Shown here: positions 1-8,935 of the stretch, in pieces
Layout of the letters: every line of letters starts with the position of its first letter
Position numbering within the stretch: position 1 is the stretch's first letter
Origin: Streptococcus suis
GTDB taxonomy: Bacteria > Bacillota > Bacilli > Lactobacillales > Streptococcaceae
Assembly: GCF_016743335.1 (NCBI RefSeq)
Contig: NZ_WCJE01000005.1
Coordinates: 1-64,000, forward strand
Direction of reading: 5' to 3'
Length of the DNA stretch: 64,000 bases
Notes under the pieces: model-generated
Database searches by the model: none
What the model saw: the letters and a program-made list of their open reading frames with translations, nothing else
Told to the model about the DNA's origin: nothing
Made by a program: the position numbers and the translations under genes

Positions 1-57
1 AGCTGCATAGCGTTCTTTAGCGACTTGATAAGCCTGTTTTATTTGTTCTGCTTTCAT
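1..57 (-). CDS. rhaA: L-rhamnose isomerase, 5' end only
   Basis: Only the first 19 codons lie in the window; the gene runs off the left edge. The peptide begins MKAEQIKQAYQVAKERYAA, which resembles the N-terminus of L-rhamnose isomerases (L-rhamnose to L-rhamnulose). A clear AAAGGAG precedes the ATG. It starts 13 bp after the rhaB stop on the same strand, so the two are probably co-transcribed, and that context is the main support for the call. Confidence 0.7.
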   Translation of the reverse strand, partial: MKAEQIKQAYQVAKERYAA

Positions 58-70
58 TTATTTTTCTCCT

Positions 71-1459
71 TTATTTTTGCGGAATACAACATTCAAAACA
101 TGATGTGTTTTCTAACCAGATTCTAGCTTGACTGAGATTTTCAAACTCTCCTGTCGCAATCATTTGGACAAGAATATTGCCAATTGCGGTTGCCTCTCCT
201 GGTCCTGCAATCACTTCCTTATCGATAACATTAGCAGTTAGTTGATTGAGAAGGGTGACATTGGAGCCACCGCCCACGCTATGTAGACAGTCAATTGATT
301 GTCCTGTCAATTCCTCCAGCTGTTTCAATTCTCGTCCGTAGGCTTTGGCAAGGTTAGAATAAACAGCCATGACCAACTCTCCCATACTTTCAGGTACAAT
401 CTGACCTGTTTCACGACATGACTCTTGGATTTCTTCAATCATATTTTCTGGATTGGTGAATCGATCGTCATTTAGATCAATCTCTTGCAAGAATGGCTCA
501 ACTTGTGCCGCCTGCTCTGCCATTTCCTTAAATGAATACTGATAGTTAGTGAGACGGGCAATTTCCTGAACACACCACATGCCTGTGATATTCTTTAGGA
601 AACGGTAGGTTTGGTAAGCTCCCCATTCGTTTGTGTAGTTGGCTCTATAACTGGCCTGATTGACGATAGGCTCTTTGGTTTCAACACCGATTAAAGACCA
701 GGTGCCTGAACTGATGTAAGCCCAGTTTTTGCTGGTAGCGGGTACACCTACAACAGCTGAGGCCGTATCATGCGTACCGACGGCGATGACTTGTGCTTCT
801 GGCACATCATAACCAGTTACTTGGAGGGCTCCAATAACCTCACCAGCCTCAATCAAATCAGGAAACTTGCTGGTATCGATGTGTAACATTTCCAACAAAT
901 CCCTGTCATATGTTCGACTTCCTAGATTTAAAAATTGGGTCGTTGACCAGTTGGTGACTTCCCCTGCCATTCTGCCTGTCAATTTGTAGGCGATATAGTC
1001 AGGAATCATGAGGATTTTCTCTGTTTTTCCCAATAAATTTTCATCTTCTACAAATAACTGGTAGAGTGTATTAAAGTTGAGAAATTGGATGCCAGTTTTC
1101 TTGTAAATGGTTTCCTTAGGAATCTGTTGGAAGACTTGATCCATCGCCTCTTGAGTTCTAGCATCACGGTAGGCAACTGGCTGTCCTAAAAGCTCTCCCT
1201 TGTCATCAAGAAGAACATAGTCCACAGCCCAGGTATCAATACCAATTGTACAGGTCTCAACCCCTCGCTGTTTCACTTTTTCAAGACCAATCAATACATT
1301 CTTAACTAGCTGATCAATATCCCATCTGTCATGCCCATCTACCTTAGTAAACCCATTTTTGAAGCGGTGGATTTCTTCTAAGCGTAACCCTTCATCTTTT
1401 TTGGCCAACATGACACGCCCACTGGATGCCCCAATATCAATTGCAACATGGTAAGTCAT
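71..1459 (-). CDS. rhaB: Rhamnulokinase (FGGY family)
   Basis: Phosphorylates L-rhamnulose to L-rhamnulose-1-phosphate in the cytoplasm. The 462-residue protein has the usual family length. The N-terminal ATP-binding signature DIGASSGR is near residue 8, a DTWAVDYVLLD stretch follows, and the C-terminal half carries HSVGGGSNVTLLNQL, typical of RhaB. The ATG follows AAAGGAG. It heads a rhaB-rhaA unit, and a divergent AraC regulator lies 111 bp away, the usual arrangement for rhamnose-inducible catabolism. The aldolase rhaD is not in the window and may lie further left. Confidence 0.95.
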   Translation of the reverse strand: MTYHVAIDIGASSGRVMLAKKDEGLRLEEIHRFKNGFTKVDGHDRWDIDQLVKNVLIGLEKVKQRGVETCTIGIDTWAVDYVLLDDKGELLGQPVAYRDARTQEAMDQVFQQIPKETIYKKTGIQFLNFNTLYQLFVEDENLLGKTEKILMIPDYIAYKLTGRMAGEVTNWSTTQFLNLGSRTYDRDLLEMLHIDTSKFPDLIEAGEVIGALQVTGYDVPEAQVIAVGTHDTASAVVGVPATSKNWAYISSGTWSLIGVETKEPIVNQASYRANYTNEWGAYQTYRFLKNITGMWCVQEIARLTNYQYSFKEMAEQAAQVEPFLQEIDLNDDRFTNPENMIEEIQESCRETGQIVPESMGELVMAVYSNLAKAYGRELKQLEELTGQSIDCLHSVGGGSNVTLLNQLTANVIDKEVIAGPGEATAIGNILVQMIATGEFENLSQARIWLENTSCFECCIPQK

Positions 1460-1570
1460 GAGAATTCTCCTTTGTTTTTTGATACTTCTATTTAACCTTA
1501 TTTTGATTTATGGTACAATATCGGTATAACATAGAAAACGTATCAAATATACAGTTCAGGGGATAAGGAT
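1460..1570. promoter_or_regulatory. Divergent rhaB / AraC promoter region with inverted repeat
   Basis: This 111-bp gap separates the divergent starts of rhaB and the AraC regulator. The octamer TTTGATAC (1478-1485) recurs inverted as GTATCAAA (1540-1547), with centres 62 bp apart, a possible operator pair. AGAAAACGTATCAA (1533-1546) differs at one position from a CcpA cre consensus. The operator role is inferred only from position and symmetry. Confidence 0.4.
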
Positions 1571-2530
1571 ATGAATCAATTAGACCAACTATTATTTGCT
1601 AAAACGGATCATGAATTGCTTCAGGAGAAACAGGGATTTGTGGCAGATTATTTGGATATCCAATCCGCCAGCCATACGCCCAAAGTATCTCAACAATTCT
1701 TCTTTCAAAATAAAGATATTTTCATGAGCAAGCACAGTCGTTATGCACCTTACCCTGAGCATACCCATCAATTTTTGGAGATTAATTATGTCTATAAAGG
1801 CCATTGTCGCCAACGAATCAACGATCAACTATTTGATTTAAAAGAAGGGGATATACTTCTCATGGATGTGGAGAGTCGGCACTCGATTGAGGCGCTCGGA
1901 GATGAAGATATCTTGATCAATATACTGTTTCAAAATAAGGGCGTGTCCATCAATTGGCTCAAACAGCTCCAAGGCGAAAACAGTCTTCTCTACCAATTTT
2001 TACTATCCGACTCTTCTCAACATTTTAAGCGGAATAATTTCCTACTTCTACATACTGAGGAAGATTCCCCTGTCCGCCAAATTGTACTGGAAATGATGAC
2101 CGAATATTTTTTGCCACAAGACTTTTCACAACAAATGTTAAAACATTACCTGCCCCTCTTTTTCTATCACTTGGCTCGGCTATTGCCAACCGTTGAAAAA
2201 ACCGTTGATTTACAATTAGAGGAGTCAACTTACGCTCAAGTATTAAAGATTATCGACCGTGAATATGCCTCGATTGGATTAGCTGAACTGGCTCAACGCT
2301 TAAATTTTAATAAAAACTATCTGAGCAATCTCATCAAGACAGAATCTGGTCAAACCTTTACACAATTAGTGAATCAACGCAAACTGATGAAGGCTCAACT
2401 ATTATTGAAAACGACGCAATTACCAATCCAAGAAATTGCTCTTTGCGTTGGTTTCAGTAATAAAACCTATTTTTACGACAAATACAAAGAAACCTTCGGC
2501 CATGGACCGAAGGAGGAAAGAAAAAACTAG
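1571..2530 (+). CDS. AraC-family transcriptional regulator of the rhamnose operon
   Basis: 319 residues: an N-terminal cupin-like sensor domain (HTHQFLEINYVYKGH, about residues 66-80, then LKEGDILLMD) and a C-terminal double helix-turn-helix from about residue 220 (LAELAQRLNFNKNYLSNLIK, then IQEIALCVGFSNKTYFYDKYK). It is divergent from rhaB, so it probably activates rhaBA in response to L-rhamnose or L-rhamnulose. The AraC protein at 29,347 has a similar layout. The ATG is preceded by AAGGAT. The effector is an inference from context. Confidence 0.9.
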   Translation: MNQLDQLLFAKTDHELLQEKQGFVADYLDIQSASHTPKVSQQFFFQNKDIFMSKHSRYAPYPEHTHQFLEINYVYKGHCRQRINDQLFDLKEGDILLMDVESRHSIEALGDEDILINILFQNKGVSINWLKQLQGENSLLYQFLLSDSSQHFKRNNFLLLHTEEDSPVRQIVLEMMTEYFLPQDFSQQMLKHYLPLFFYHLARLLPTVEKTVDLQLEESTYAQVLKIIDREYASIGLAELAQRLNFNKNYLSNLIKTESGQTFTQLVNQRKLMKAQLLLKTTQLPIQEIALCVGFSNKTYFYDKYKETFGHGPKEERKN

Positions 2531-2556
2531 CAGTTTTGGGAAGCTGCTAGTTTTTT
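2521..2556. terminator. Bidirectional terminator between AraC gene and GH78 gene
   Basis: Perfect 13-bp arms AAAAAACTAGCAG (2521-2533) and CTGCTAGTTTTTT (2544-2556) surround a 10-nt loop. Each strand ends in a T run. The left arm overlaps the AraC stop codon, and the convergent rhamnosidase gene ends 14 bp beyond. Confidence 0.9.
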
Positions 2557-2569
2557 AATTCTCATATTA

Positions 2570-4879
2570 CTAATTAGATGTATTTTCTTCTATTTTTACA
2601 ACACCATTTACTTTGCTTAAATCTACTGTAAGCTCCACATTTTCTGGAGTCGAAATACTCCATTCATTTTTGTGTTTTGAAATTTGAATTGGACCAGATA
2701 TTGAATCAAATGATAATGTAAACGACTCAACAATTTCTACTGAAGGTTGTATCAGAATAGCTTTATATCCTGGTTCTATTGCTTTAAGCCCTACAGTTTC
2801 TCGTATGATCCAATCAAGTACGCAACCAAAAGCATAATGATTAAAGGAGAATGTTCCTACTTTTCCATCTGGTTGAATGGCTGCCCAGGATTCCCAAATG
2901 GTTGTGGCACCTTGATTGACTTCATAAAACCATGACGGACAAGACTCTTGGTAAAAGACTAACTTTGCTAATTCCTGCTGACTGTGTTCACATAAGACAT
3001 CTAGAAGGTAAGGAACAGATAAAAATCCTGTATCAAGTTTATTGCCATTCTCTTTAATTTTTCGAACAAGCTCAGAAACGAGACTGGCTTCAAGGTTGGC
3101 TGGAACCAAATTGAATGCAAGAGCAAGAACATAACACCCTTGATAATCTGCAGATAATTTTCCATCACTTGTGACAAATCGTTTCGTAAATGCTCGTTTC
3201 ACATTCTCAGCATATTGTAGAAAATCTGAACTTTCTTTTCCAAGTATTTCTGCTATTTCTGCTAATAGCTCAGCGGAATGTGCTAAAAATGCAGTGGCTA
3301 CCAAATCTTTCGTTACCTCCGCAGTTTTCATGGGATTAGGGTTCGACATCATAAAACTAGGAAACATCCAATCTCCATAATGAAACTGTGTATCCCAGAT
3401 AAATTGGTCATCTCCTGTCTTGTTTCCTGCAGCACTCCTTCGTTCATAGTTGAACCATTTCAACATAGAATCATAGTTTTCTTCGAGAACAGTTTTATTC
3501 CCATACCGTTGATATAATGTCCATGGGACCATAATAATTGCATCACCCCAACCGGCTGAAGAATAGCTTCCTGTAAATGCATTGTTTTTTGCATCTTTGG
3601 GCGTTGGAGAATAATCAACAATTTCTCCATTTTCACGCTGTGAAATTCTGACATTTTTTAGCCAACGTTCAATAAATCGGTTTGTATCAAGGTAGAATGT
3701 TGAGGCTGGAGCAAATACTTGCATATCCCCTGTCCAACCAACCCGCTCACGTTGTGGACAATCGGTTGGGATGGAAAGCATATTCCCCTTTTGACTCCAT
3801 AAAATATTGGATAAGAGTTGATTGACTTTTTCATTACTTGTGGTGAATGAACCTGTCTCTTTCATACTCGAGTAGATTGCAACAGCTTGGATATTATTCA
3901 AATCAATCGTTTCTAAGCCGATTATCTTTACATATCTAAAACCATGGAAAGTAAAATCAGGTTCCAATAATTCAACCTGTCCACGGCCAACAAATACGTC
4001 AGTAGCGTCTTTATTACGCCCAACGATATTCTTAAAGAACAAGCCATCTTCAGTAAGAGTCTCAGCGTGAATTAATTCAATTTTTTGTCCATCAGCCAAG
4101 TAGGTTTTAAGTTGAGTACGACCTGCGATGACTTGTCCAAAATCTACCACTAAACCATCATCCTCTACCCATATTTTTTGACCTGGAAAGACTTCTTGAC
4201 GGTAGACCATTGGCCCTTCCTGTTTGGTTAGTCGAGAATAGTCTGCATCAATTTCAAAAGCCTGCTTAGGAAGTGCTTGTAAATCTGTTTGCCAGTTCGA
4301 TTCAAGCCGAAGGTCTTGTTTTTCACCAATTTGTATATCAGCGTAGACATGTTTACCTGTACCTGTAGAAAAAGATTGATCAGAGCCAATTTGAAGTACA
4401 TGCCCATTTTGTAAGGTGATTTTTAATTCACATAATAGGGCTAATTGATTCCCAAATTGAGCACTTCCTCCCTGTACACTGATTCTACCAGCGTACCAAC
4501 CGTCAGCAACTTCAACAGCTAGAACATTCCAACCACTTTTTAGATAGGATGTAACATCATAGGTTTGGTACATTAAAAATTCATTATACTCTGTATAATC
4601 AGGTGTAAAAATTGCATCAGTCGTTTTTGACCCATTGATGTATGCCTGATAAATACCCTGACTTGTAATACTGAGAGTAGCTTGTTTGATGTCCGATACA
4701 ATTTCAAATGTTTTTTTAAAATAGACTGTTGGATGTAGCCGTTCTTCAACAGGTTTTTGAGGCCGAAGTTTTCCTGAAAACATTTCTTCTAATGTGAATT
4801 CTGGCTCTTCCGATACAGTTGCATGAGGTGCAGATATCCATCGACCAACCCATAATTCTTTTTTATTTTTCATATCCAT
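2570..4879 (-). CDS. Alpha-L-rhamnosidase, GH78 (QRERVGW subtype)
   Basis: Removes terminal alpha-L-rhamnose from rhamnosides. Sandwich domains (residues ~35-330; the motif DGWYAGRISVQGG marks the rhamnosidase N domain) precede the (alpha/alpha)6 barrel, which has the GH78 active-site signature DCPQRERVGWTGD with its conserved Glu, then WDTQFHYGDW and a late barrel motif GATTIWESWAAIQ. No signal peptide is visible, so it should be cytoplasmic. A GTG at 4882 is possible, but the ATG at 4879 is preferred: its first base is shared with the transporter stop (TGATG) and a GAGAAAG lies upstream, suggesting translational coupling. About 769 residues, typical of the family. Confidence 0.92.
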   Translation of the reverse strand: MDMKNKKELWVGRWISAPHATVSEEPEFTLEEMFSGKLRPQKPVEERLHPTVYFKKTFEIVSDIKQATLSITSQGIYQAYINGSKTTDAIFTPDYTEYNEFLMYQTYDVTSYLKSGWNVLAVEVADGWYAGRISVQGGSAQFGNQLALLCELKITLQNGHVLQIGSDQSFSTGTGKHVYADIQIGEKQDLRLESNWQTDLQALPKQAFEIDADYSRLTKQEGPMVYRQEVFPGQKIWVEDDGLVVDFGQVIAGRTQLKTYLADGQKIELIHAETLTEDGLFFKNIVGRNKDATDVFVGRGQVELLEPDFTFHGFRYVKIIGLETIDLNNIQAVAIYSSMKETGSFTTSNEKVNQLLSNILWSQKGNMLSIPTDCPQRERVGWTGDMQVFAPASTFYLDTNRFIERWLKNVRISQRENGEIVDYSPTPKDAKNNAFTGSYSSAGWGDAIIMVPWTLYQRYGNKTVLEENYDSMLKWFNYERRSAAGNKTGDDQFIWDTQFHYGDWMFPSFMMSNPNPMKTAEVTKDLVATAFLAHSAELLAEIAEILGKESSDFLQYAENVKRAFTKRFVTSDGKLSADYQGCYVLALAFNLVPANLEASLVSELVRKIKENGNKLDTGFLSVPYLLDVLCEHSQQELAKLVFYQESCPSWFYEVNQGATTIWESWAAIQPDGKVGTFSFNHYAFGCVLDWIIRETVGLKAIEPGYKAILIQPSVEIVESFTLSFDSISGPIQISKHKNEWSISTPENVELTVDLSKVNGVVKIEENTSN

Positions 4880-6081
4880 CACACTTTCTCGTTAATTGTC
4901 GTAGGTTGTAATAATTGCCCGCTTTCTGTTCGTTTTCCAAATTGAAGAATGAATAAAACAAGTCCTGTGACAGTCGCGATTACAAATCCAAAGAATAAAG
5001 ATGGACCTCCGACAGCAACACCGAGACTACTGATAATTGTCGGTGCGAATGCCCCAGCAAAACCATTCACGAAAGCATAAATAGTCATGACAATCGGAAT
5101 ATGGTGGGGGTTTGATAACATGGAAAGCAAAAATGGGGAGCTTGCCATCACTGCAACCATTCCAATCCCAGATAAAATAGCGCCAATGATGAGGAAGACA
5201 ATGTATTGACCCAAGTACGTAATTAACAATGATAAACCAGTGCAGATAAAGCCAAAAGCTAGTGTATTTGGCTTGGTTAATTTTCGAATAACTGCAAAGC
5301 CAAATCCTGCCAGAATGCCACCAACAGTCCCAACAGCATTGATGAGCCCAACAAGAGCAGTATCACCAATTTGCTTTTCAAACACCACCAAGGAGAGGTT
5401 AGCCATATAAGCATTATAAGCAACAACCATCACAAAAATAGCTACATAGATGACAAGTGTATAAGGATTTAATTCTTTTATCATTTTGATCGCAGATTGT
5501 TTCTTAACTTGGACATCTGGATTATTTAGACGAGGCTTATCCTTAGGTAGACAAAACAAGATAATAAGAAATACCAGAACACCAATACTATATACCCAAT
5601 AAAGATGACGCCAATTTGAAGCACCAAGTACGCCACCTAATGCCATCAAAATCATACCTCCCAAAGAAGTCGCACCGGTACTCATGCCCATTACACTAGA
5701 GCGTTCTTCACCGTCAAAGTACTCTGAAACCAGCATCGGATTTATTGTAGTGACAAAGCCCAAACCAGCCCCTAAAACGATTGAGCAAAGCATCATTCCG
5801 TAAATAGATTGATTAAATATTGAAGGTAGTAGACCACCTATTGTAATAAGAGCGATGCCAAGCAAAGATAGTGTTTTTTTAGAAATTTTCATGGCGAGTT
5901 GCCCAGCTATAAGAGTAACAAATAATGAACCCAGCCCTGGAAGAGTCATCAAGAGTTGTACAGTTGATATTGGAGTATCTGGGAAAGATTGTGCGATTGA
6001 TGCAATTGCAGAACCTGCAACAACACCAGAAAGATTGAGGGAGACCATACTGACTACCCCTATTTTGGTTCTTGTATTCAT
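4879..6081 (-). CDS. MFS transporter, probable rhamnoside uptake permease
   Basis: 400 residues with about twelve hydrophobic segments and short loops, as in major facilitator permeases. The TM2-3 loop has GQLAMKISKK, and a charged central loop lies near residues 190-205 (LPKDKPRLNNPDVQVKK). It overlaps the GH78 rhamnosidase gene by one base (TGATG) in a two-gene unit, so the likely cargo is a small rhamnoside or rhamnose oligosaccharide hydrolysed inside the cell. The substrate is inferred only from context. The divergent AraC-type regulator beginning at 6224 probably controls it. Confidence 0.85.
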   Translation of the reverse strand: MNTRTKIGVVSMVSLNLSGVVAGSAIASIAQSFPDTPISTVQLLMTLPGLGSLFVTLIAGQLAMKISKKTLSLLGIALITIGGLLPSIFNQSIYGMMLCSIVLGAGLGFVTTINPMLVSEYFDGEERSSVMGMSTGATSLGGMILMALGGVLGASNWRHLYWVYSIGVLVFLIILFCLPKDKPRLNNPDVQVKKQSAIKMIKELNPYTLVIYVAIFVMVVAYNAYMANLSLVVFEKQIGDTALVGLINAVGTVGGILAGFGFAVIRKLTKPNTLAFGFICTGLSLLITYLGQYIVFLIIGAILSGIGMVAVMASSPFLLSMLSNPHHIPIVMTIYAFVNGFAGAFAPTIISSLGVAVGGPSLFFGFVIATVTGLVLFILQFGKRTESGQLLQPTTINEKV

Positions 6082-6223
6082 GATACATTCTCCTTATTTG
6101 TATAAATCATTTTTGGTAAGTTCAACGCGTTTTATTTACACTGCTATCATATACCTAATAGCAACCGCTAACAATGGTAGATTTTTGCCAAAAACTGTGA
6201 TATTATGACATTGTGAGGTGTAT

Positions 6224-6355
6224 ATGATTTCTAATACAATTTTGAGTAATCTTCCACATTTTGACGAAGATGTGGTGGACAGTCGTTATGTTTATCAAGA
6301 TAAGGATTTTCAACCATTTGTCAAACTAAGAGAATCTGCACTTTTTTTGCGTTGA
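6224..6355 (+). pseudogene. 5' fragment of a frameshifted AraC-family regulator
   Basis: A well-placed GAGGTG and ATG open a 43-codon reading frame (MISNTILSNLPHF...) that stops at TGA 6353-6355, just after a run of seven T. The remainder of an AraC regulator continues in the -1 frame from the same T run. Joining them at TTTTTTT gives about 315 residues, close to the lengths of the other AraC proteins here. The junction matches a slippery heptamer, T TTT TTG (6343-6349). It may be a real mutation, phase variation, ribosomal or transcriptional slippage, or a sequencing error. Confidence 0.6.
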
Positions 6356-7170
6356 ATGATATATTGTCAGGAATAGGAATGCCTTCAAACACCGCCTTTT
6401 CCCTAGTTTATCATTCTTTAAATGCCCCTGCAAAACTCCATTTTCATGACTATTTAGAGATTTGTTACATTGTGGAAGGTAGATTAGTACACATTATTAA
6501 TCATGAACCAATTATTATGTCGGCTGGAGATCTCAGTGTCATTCCTGTCGGTGATGAACATTTGCTAGCACCTTTCGAGGACAAAAAGCCAGTTGTAATT
6601 GATTTTTTGTTTCATCCAGATCTTATTCAAAAACTAAACCTACTAACAGAACCTCTATCTATTTTTGAAAAAGCGACACATTTTCATTTTAACCATCCAT
6701 CTGAGAGTTACTCAGTTGAACAAACATTAACTAATTTTCTAGATGAATTTGTCCAAGCAAGGTGTGAAACCAATCTAAATATCTTAGGAAGTTTGATTCA
6801 ATTTCTAGCTAGTCTCAATCAAATTGAAAAGAAAAAGTCAACAAATCCAATTGATCCGTTGACAAGTGCCTGTTTAAATTTCATCAGATTAAATGCTTCT
6901 ACAATCACCCAAAAACAAATCGCTCAAGCATTATCATATAGCTCAAGCTACCTCTCCAGACATATAAAAAAAACAACAGGAAGAACAATTTCTGAGCACA
7001 TTACGGAAGAGAAACTGAGGCTTGCACAGCGTTTATTAGCCACTACCGATTTAGCCATCAATGAAATCGCTGACCAAATTGGTTATTCTAGTGAAAGTCA
7101 TTTTTATCGAATTTTTAAGAAACAATATCAAATCACACCAAGCCATTATCGAAAGTTGATGGTGGAATAA
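6352..7170 (+). CDS. AraC-family regulator, main (3') part of frameshifted gene
   Basis: 272 residues counted from a weak TTG; the first ATG in frame is at 6379. It contains a cupin sensor region (LHFHDYLEICYIVEGR, MSAGDLSVIPVGDEH) and a C-terminal AraC DNA-binding domain (ITQKQIAQALSYSSSYLSRH and INEIADQIGYSSESHFYRIFKK). No good ribosome binding site precedes the TTG, whereas the upstream fragment at 6224 has one, so this is probably the distal part of a split gene. It lies opposite the MFS-GH78 unit and would be its regulator if full-length protein is made. Confidence 0.85.
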   Translation: MNDILSGIGMPSNTAFSLVYHSLNAPAKLHFHDYLEICYIVEGRLVHIINHEPIIMSAGDLSVIPVGDEHLLAPFEDKKPVVIDFLFHPDLIQKLNLLTEPLSIFEKATHFHFNHPSESYSVEQTLTNFLDEFVQARCETNLNILGSLIQFLASLNQIEKKKSTNPIDPLTSACLNFIRLNASTITQKQIAQALSYSSSYLSRHIKKTTGRTISEHITEEKLRLAQRLLATTDLAINEIADQIGYSSESHFYRIFKKQYQITPSHYRKLMVE

Positions 7171-7471
7171 AGTTCAAAAAAATTTATTATTAACACTATA
7201 AAGTCTGGAAATGGTTTAATGGATACTTGAAACAAAGGTCGTAATAAAATCATCAAAAAAATTGTGAATTGTATAGTTGAAATTAGTATTTTTTGAATTT
7301 CAATCTAACATTAGTTTCATTTATTATAAAATTAATTGGAACACAGTACTTTCGTATCGAATATAACTATTATAAAGAAATATTAACGAGCAATTCCGAA
7401 ACGGTGTTGCTCGTTAATATATGCAGATGTTTTAGATTCTTTCTTATTGAAAATGAATAGTCAAAATAAAT
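7171..7471. other. AT-rich intergenic region between convergent genes
   Basis: Three hundred bases with no credible reading frame. The only clear structure is the long hairpin at 7381-7419. The rest is AT-rich sequence without recognisable promoters. Confidence 0.6.
7381..7419. terminator. Long perfect hairpin, probable bidirectional terminator
   Basis: TATTAACGAGCAA (7381-7393) pairs perfectly with TTGCTCGTTAATA (7407-7419) around a 13-nt loop. It lies downstream of both convergent units. Flanking T runs are short and imperfect (TTTCTTTAT on the minus strand). Confidence 0.7.
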
Positions 7472-8932
7472 TTATTCAACTTTCAAAATATACCGTTGGT
7501 AAGATTTTAGTGGTTTCGCAGCATCATTTTGAACTTCTAGAATAATATGGAAATCATCTCCAACTTCTGCGTCACTAGGAATTGTCATTGAAACTGTATC
7601 TGTAGTTACTCCGCTAATATGAAGTTCAGCAGGTAAGGACATTTTCTTTGAATGTTTACTAATTTGTATTTCCATGTCACCTAGTTTGCTGAAGACAGGT
7701 TGTAAATCGATTTTATGGAAATCCCAATAGGATGAAGCTTCAAAATAACAATACCATTTATAAGATAATTCTAGCCCATTTGGGTCACAGGAAGGAGCAG
7801 TCAATGTAATAACCTGACCAGGTTTTACAGATAAATGAGTTTTCTCCGCATGTATTTTTGGGTAGTGCGTTGCTTGTTTAAAATCATCTGCGACACACCA
7901 TTCTGCACGAGCAGCAAAATCTGCTTGAATATCATTAATCCAGCGTGTAAATCCGTATTCTATTTCAAATTGCTGTGTCAAAGGATTGTAGTCTGCGCAA
8001 ATATTCTCATATATTCCATCAGTAGATTTTATAAATCGACCTCCCCAACCACCACTTGTTGGATCTTCAATTTTTCTAAGTCCTAGGGACAGGAGATAAA
8101 AATATGAAGGTGAATCTCCTTCTGAAATGAATTCATAGCGTCGAATATCAGGATGGCTATCTAGATAAGATTGTCTACCAAATTGAAACCGTTCTTCCTC
8201 ACCAGAAAGATAATGACCATCACCAATCAGAGCATATTTATCCAATAATGCTCCTTTTCCCTTTATATTTGATAAAAACCATTCTGGTTCCAAAACTGTT
8301 CGAATTTCTTTCGGAAGGGATTTCCAAACATATGCAAAATAGCCGAAATTTGACGAGTCGTTTATTACCCTTAATTTCCAATTCTGAAAAATATATTCAT
8401 CGAAAGTTTCGTCTTGATTGAGTATGATATATAAAATTACCTTTGTCTCGACTTTTTCTCTAATCCTATTCCATTCCGATGTTCCTTCAAAGCGTTCTTG
8501 GATACTTTTCAAGGCACGTGCTGTAGTATTGGTCCCACCCCAAGTCTGAATTAAAATCGGTCGCGGATCCTCATCTAACAGCAGTTGAACAATATGCTCC
8601 GAACCTTCAGTCACAATTTCCATCTCACCAGCATCTGAAATATTGCCAATTTTATAGATACTATGCAAATATTCTGGACTTGGATAATTCGCATCATGTT
8701 TAATCAGATTAGGATAAACCTTAGCATAATTATCAATCAATTCAGGTATCCATCTTGTTCCAGTCCATCTATGGGCTGGTTTATTTGAAGTTCCACGATA
8801 ATGAAACTTAGAACTCGTAAGAATAATTCCTTCTAGGTCTATATCGTTTGTGTAAAGCAATAATCGTATAAATGAGTTGAAATCATCAATCTCACCATCC
8901 GTTGTTACAATTGTACGTGGTTTCACAGACAT
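7472..8932 (-). CDS. DUF1593-type nucleoside-hydrolase-like protein
   Basis: About 486 residues. The N-terminus has TTDGEIDDFNSFIRLLLY, close to the metal-binding motif at the start of inosine-uridine nucleoside hydrolases. The fold continues for about 320 residues (WGGTNTTARAL; GDSPSYFYLLSLGLR), then a C-terminal beta-rich domain (LSVKPGQVITLTAPSCDPNG). This matches the DUF1593 family, found beside glycan-degradation genes but of unclear reaction. No signal peptide is visible. ATG 8932 is chosen over GTG 8935 because GGAAGGGAT lies at better spacing. Last gene of the GPH-GH2-MBL operon; probably an unusual glycosidase or N-glycosidase acting on the same substrate (inference). Confidence 0.8.
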   Translation of the reverse strand: MSVKPRTIVTTDGEIDDFNSFIRLLLYTNDIDLEGIILTSSKFHYRGTSNKPAHRWTGTRWIPELIDNYAKVYPNLIKHDANYPSPEYLHSIYKIGNISDAGEMEIVTEGSEHIVQLLLDEDPRPILIQTWGGTNTTARALKSIQERFEGTSEWNRIREKVETKVILYIILNQDETFDEYIFQNWKLRVINDSSNFGYFAYVWKSLPKEIRTVLEPEWFLSNIKGKGALLDKYALIGDGHYLSGEEERFQFGRQSYLDSHPDIRRYEFISEGDSPSYFYLLSLGLRKIEDPTSGGWGGRFIKSTDGIYENICADYNPLTQQFEIEYGFTRWINDIQADFAARAEWCVADDFKQATHYPKIHAEKTHLSVKPGQVITLTAPSCDPNGLELSYKWYCYFEASSYWDFHKIDLQPVFSKLGDMEIQISKHSKKMSLPAELHISGVTTDTVSMTIPSDAEVGDDFHIILEVQNDAAKPLKSYQRYILKVE

Positions 8933-8935
8933 CAC

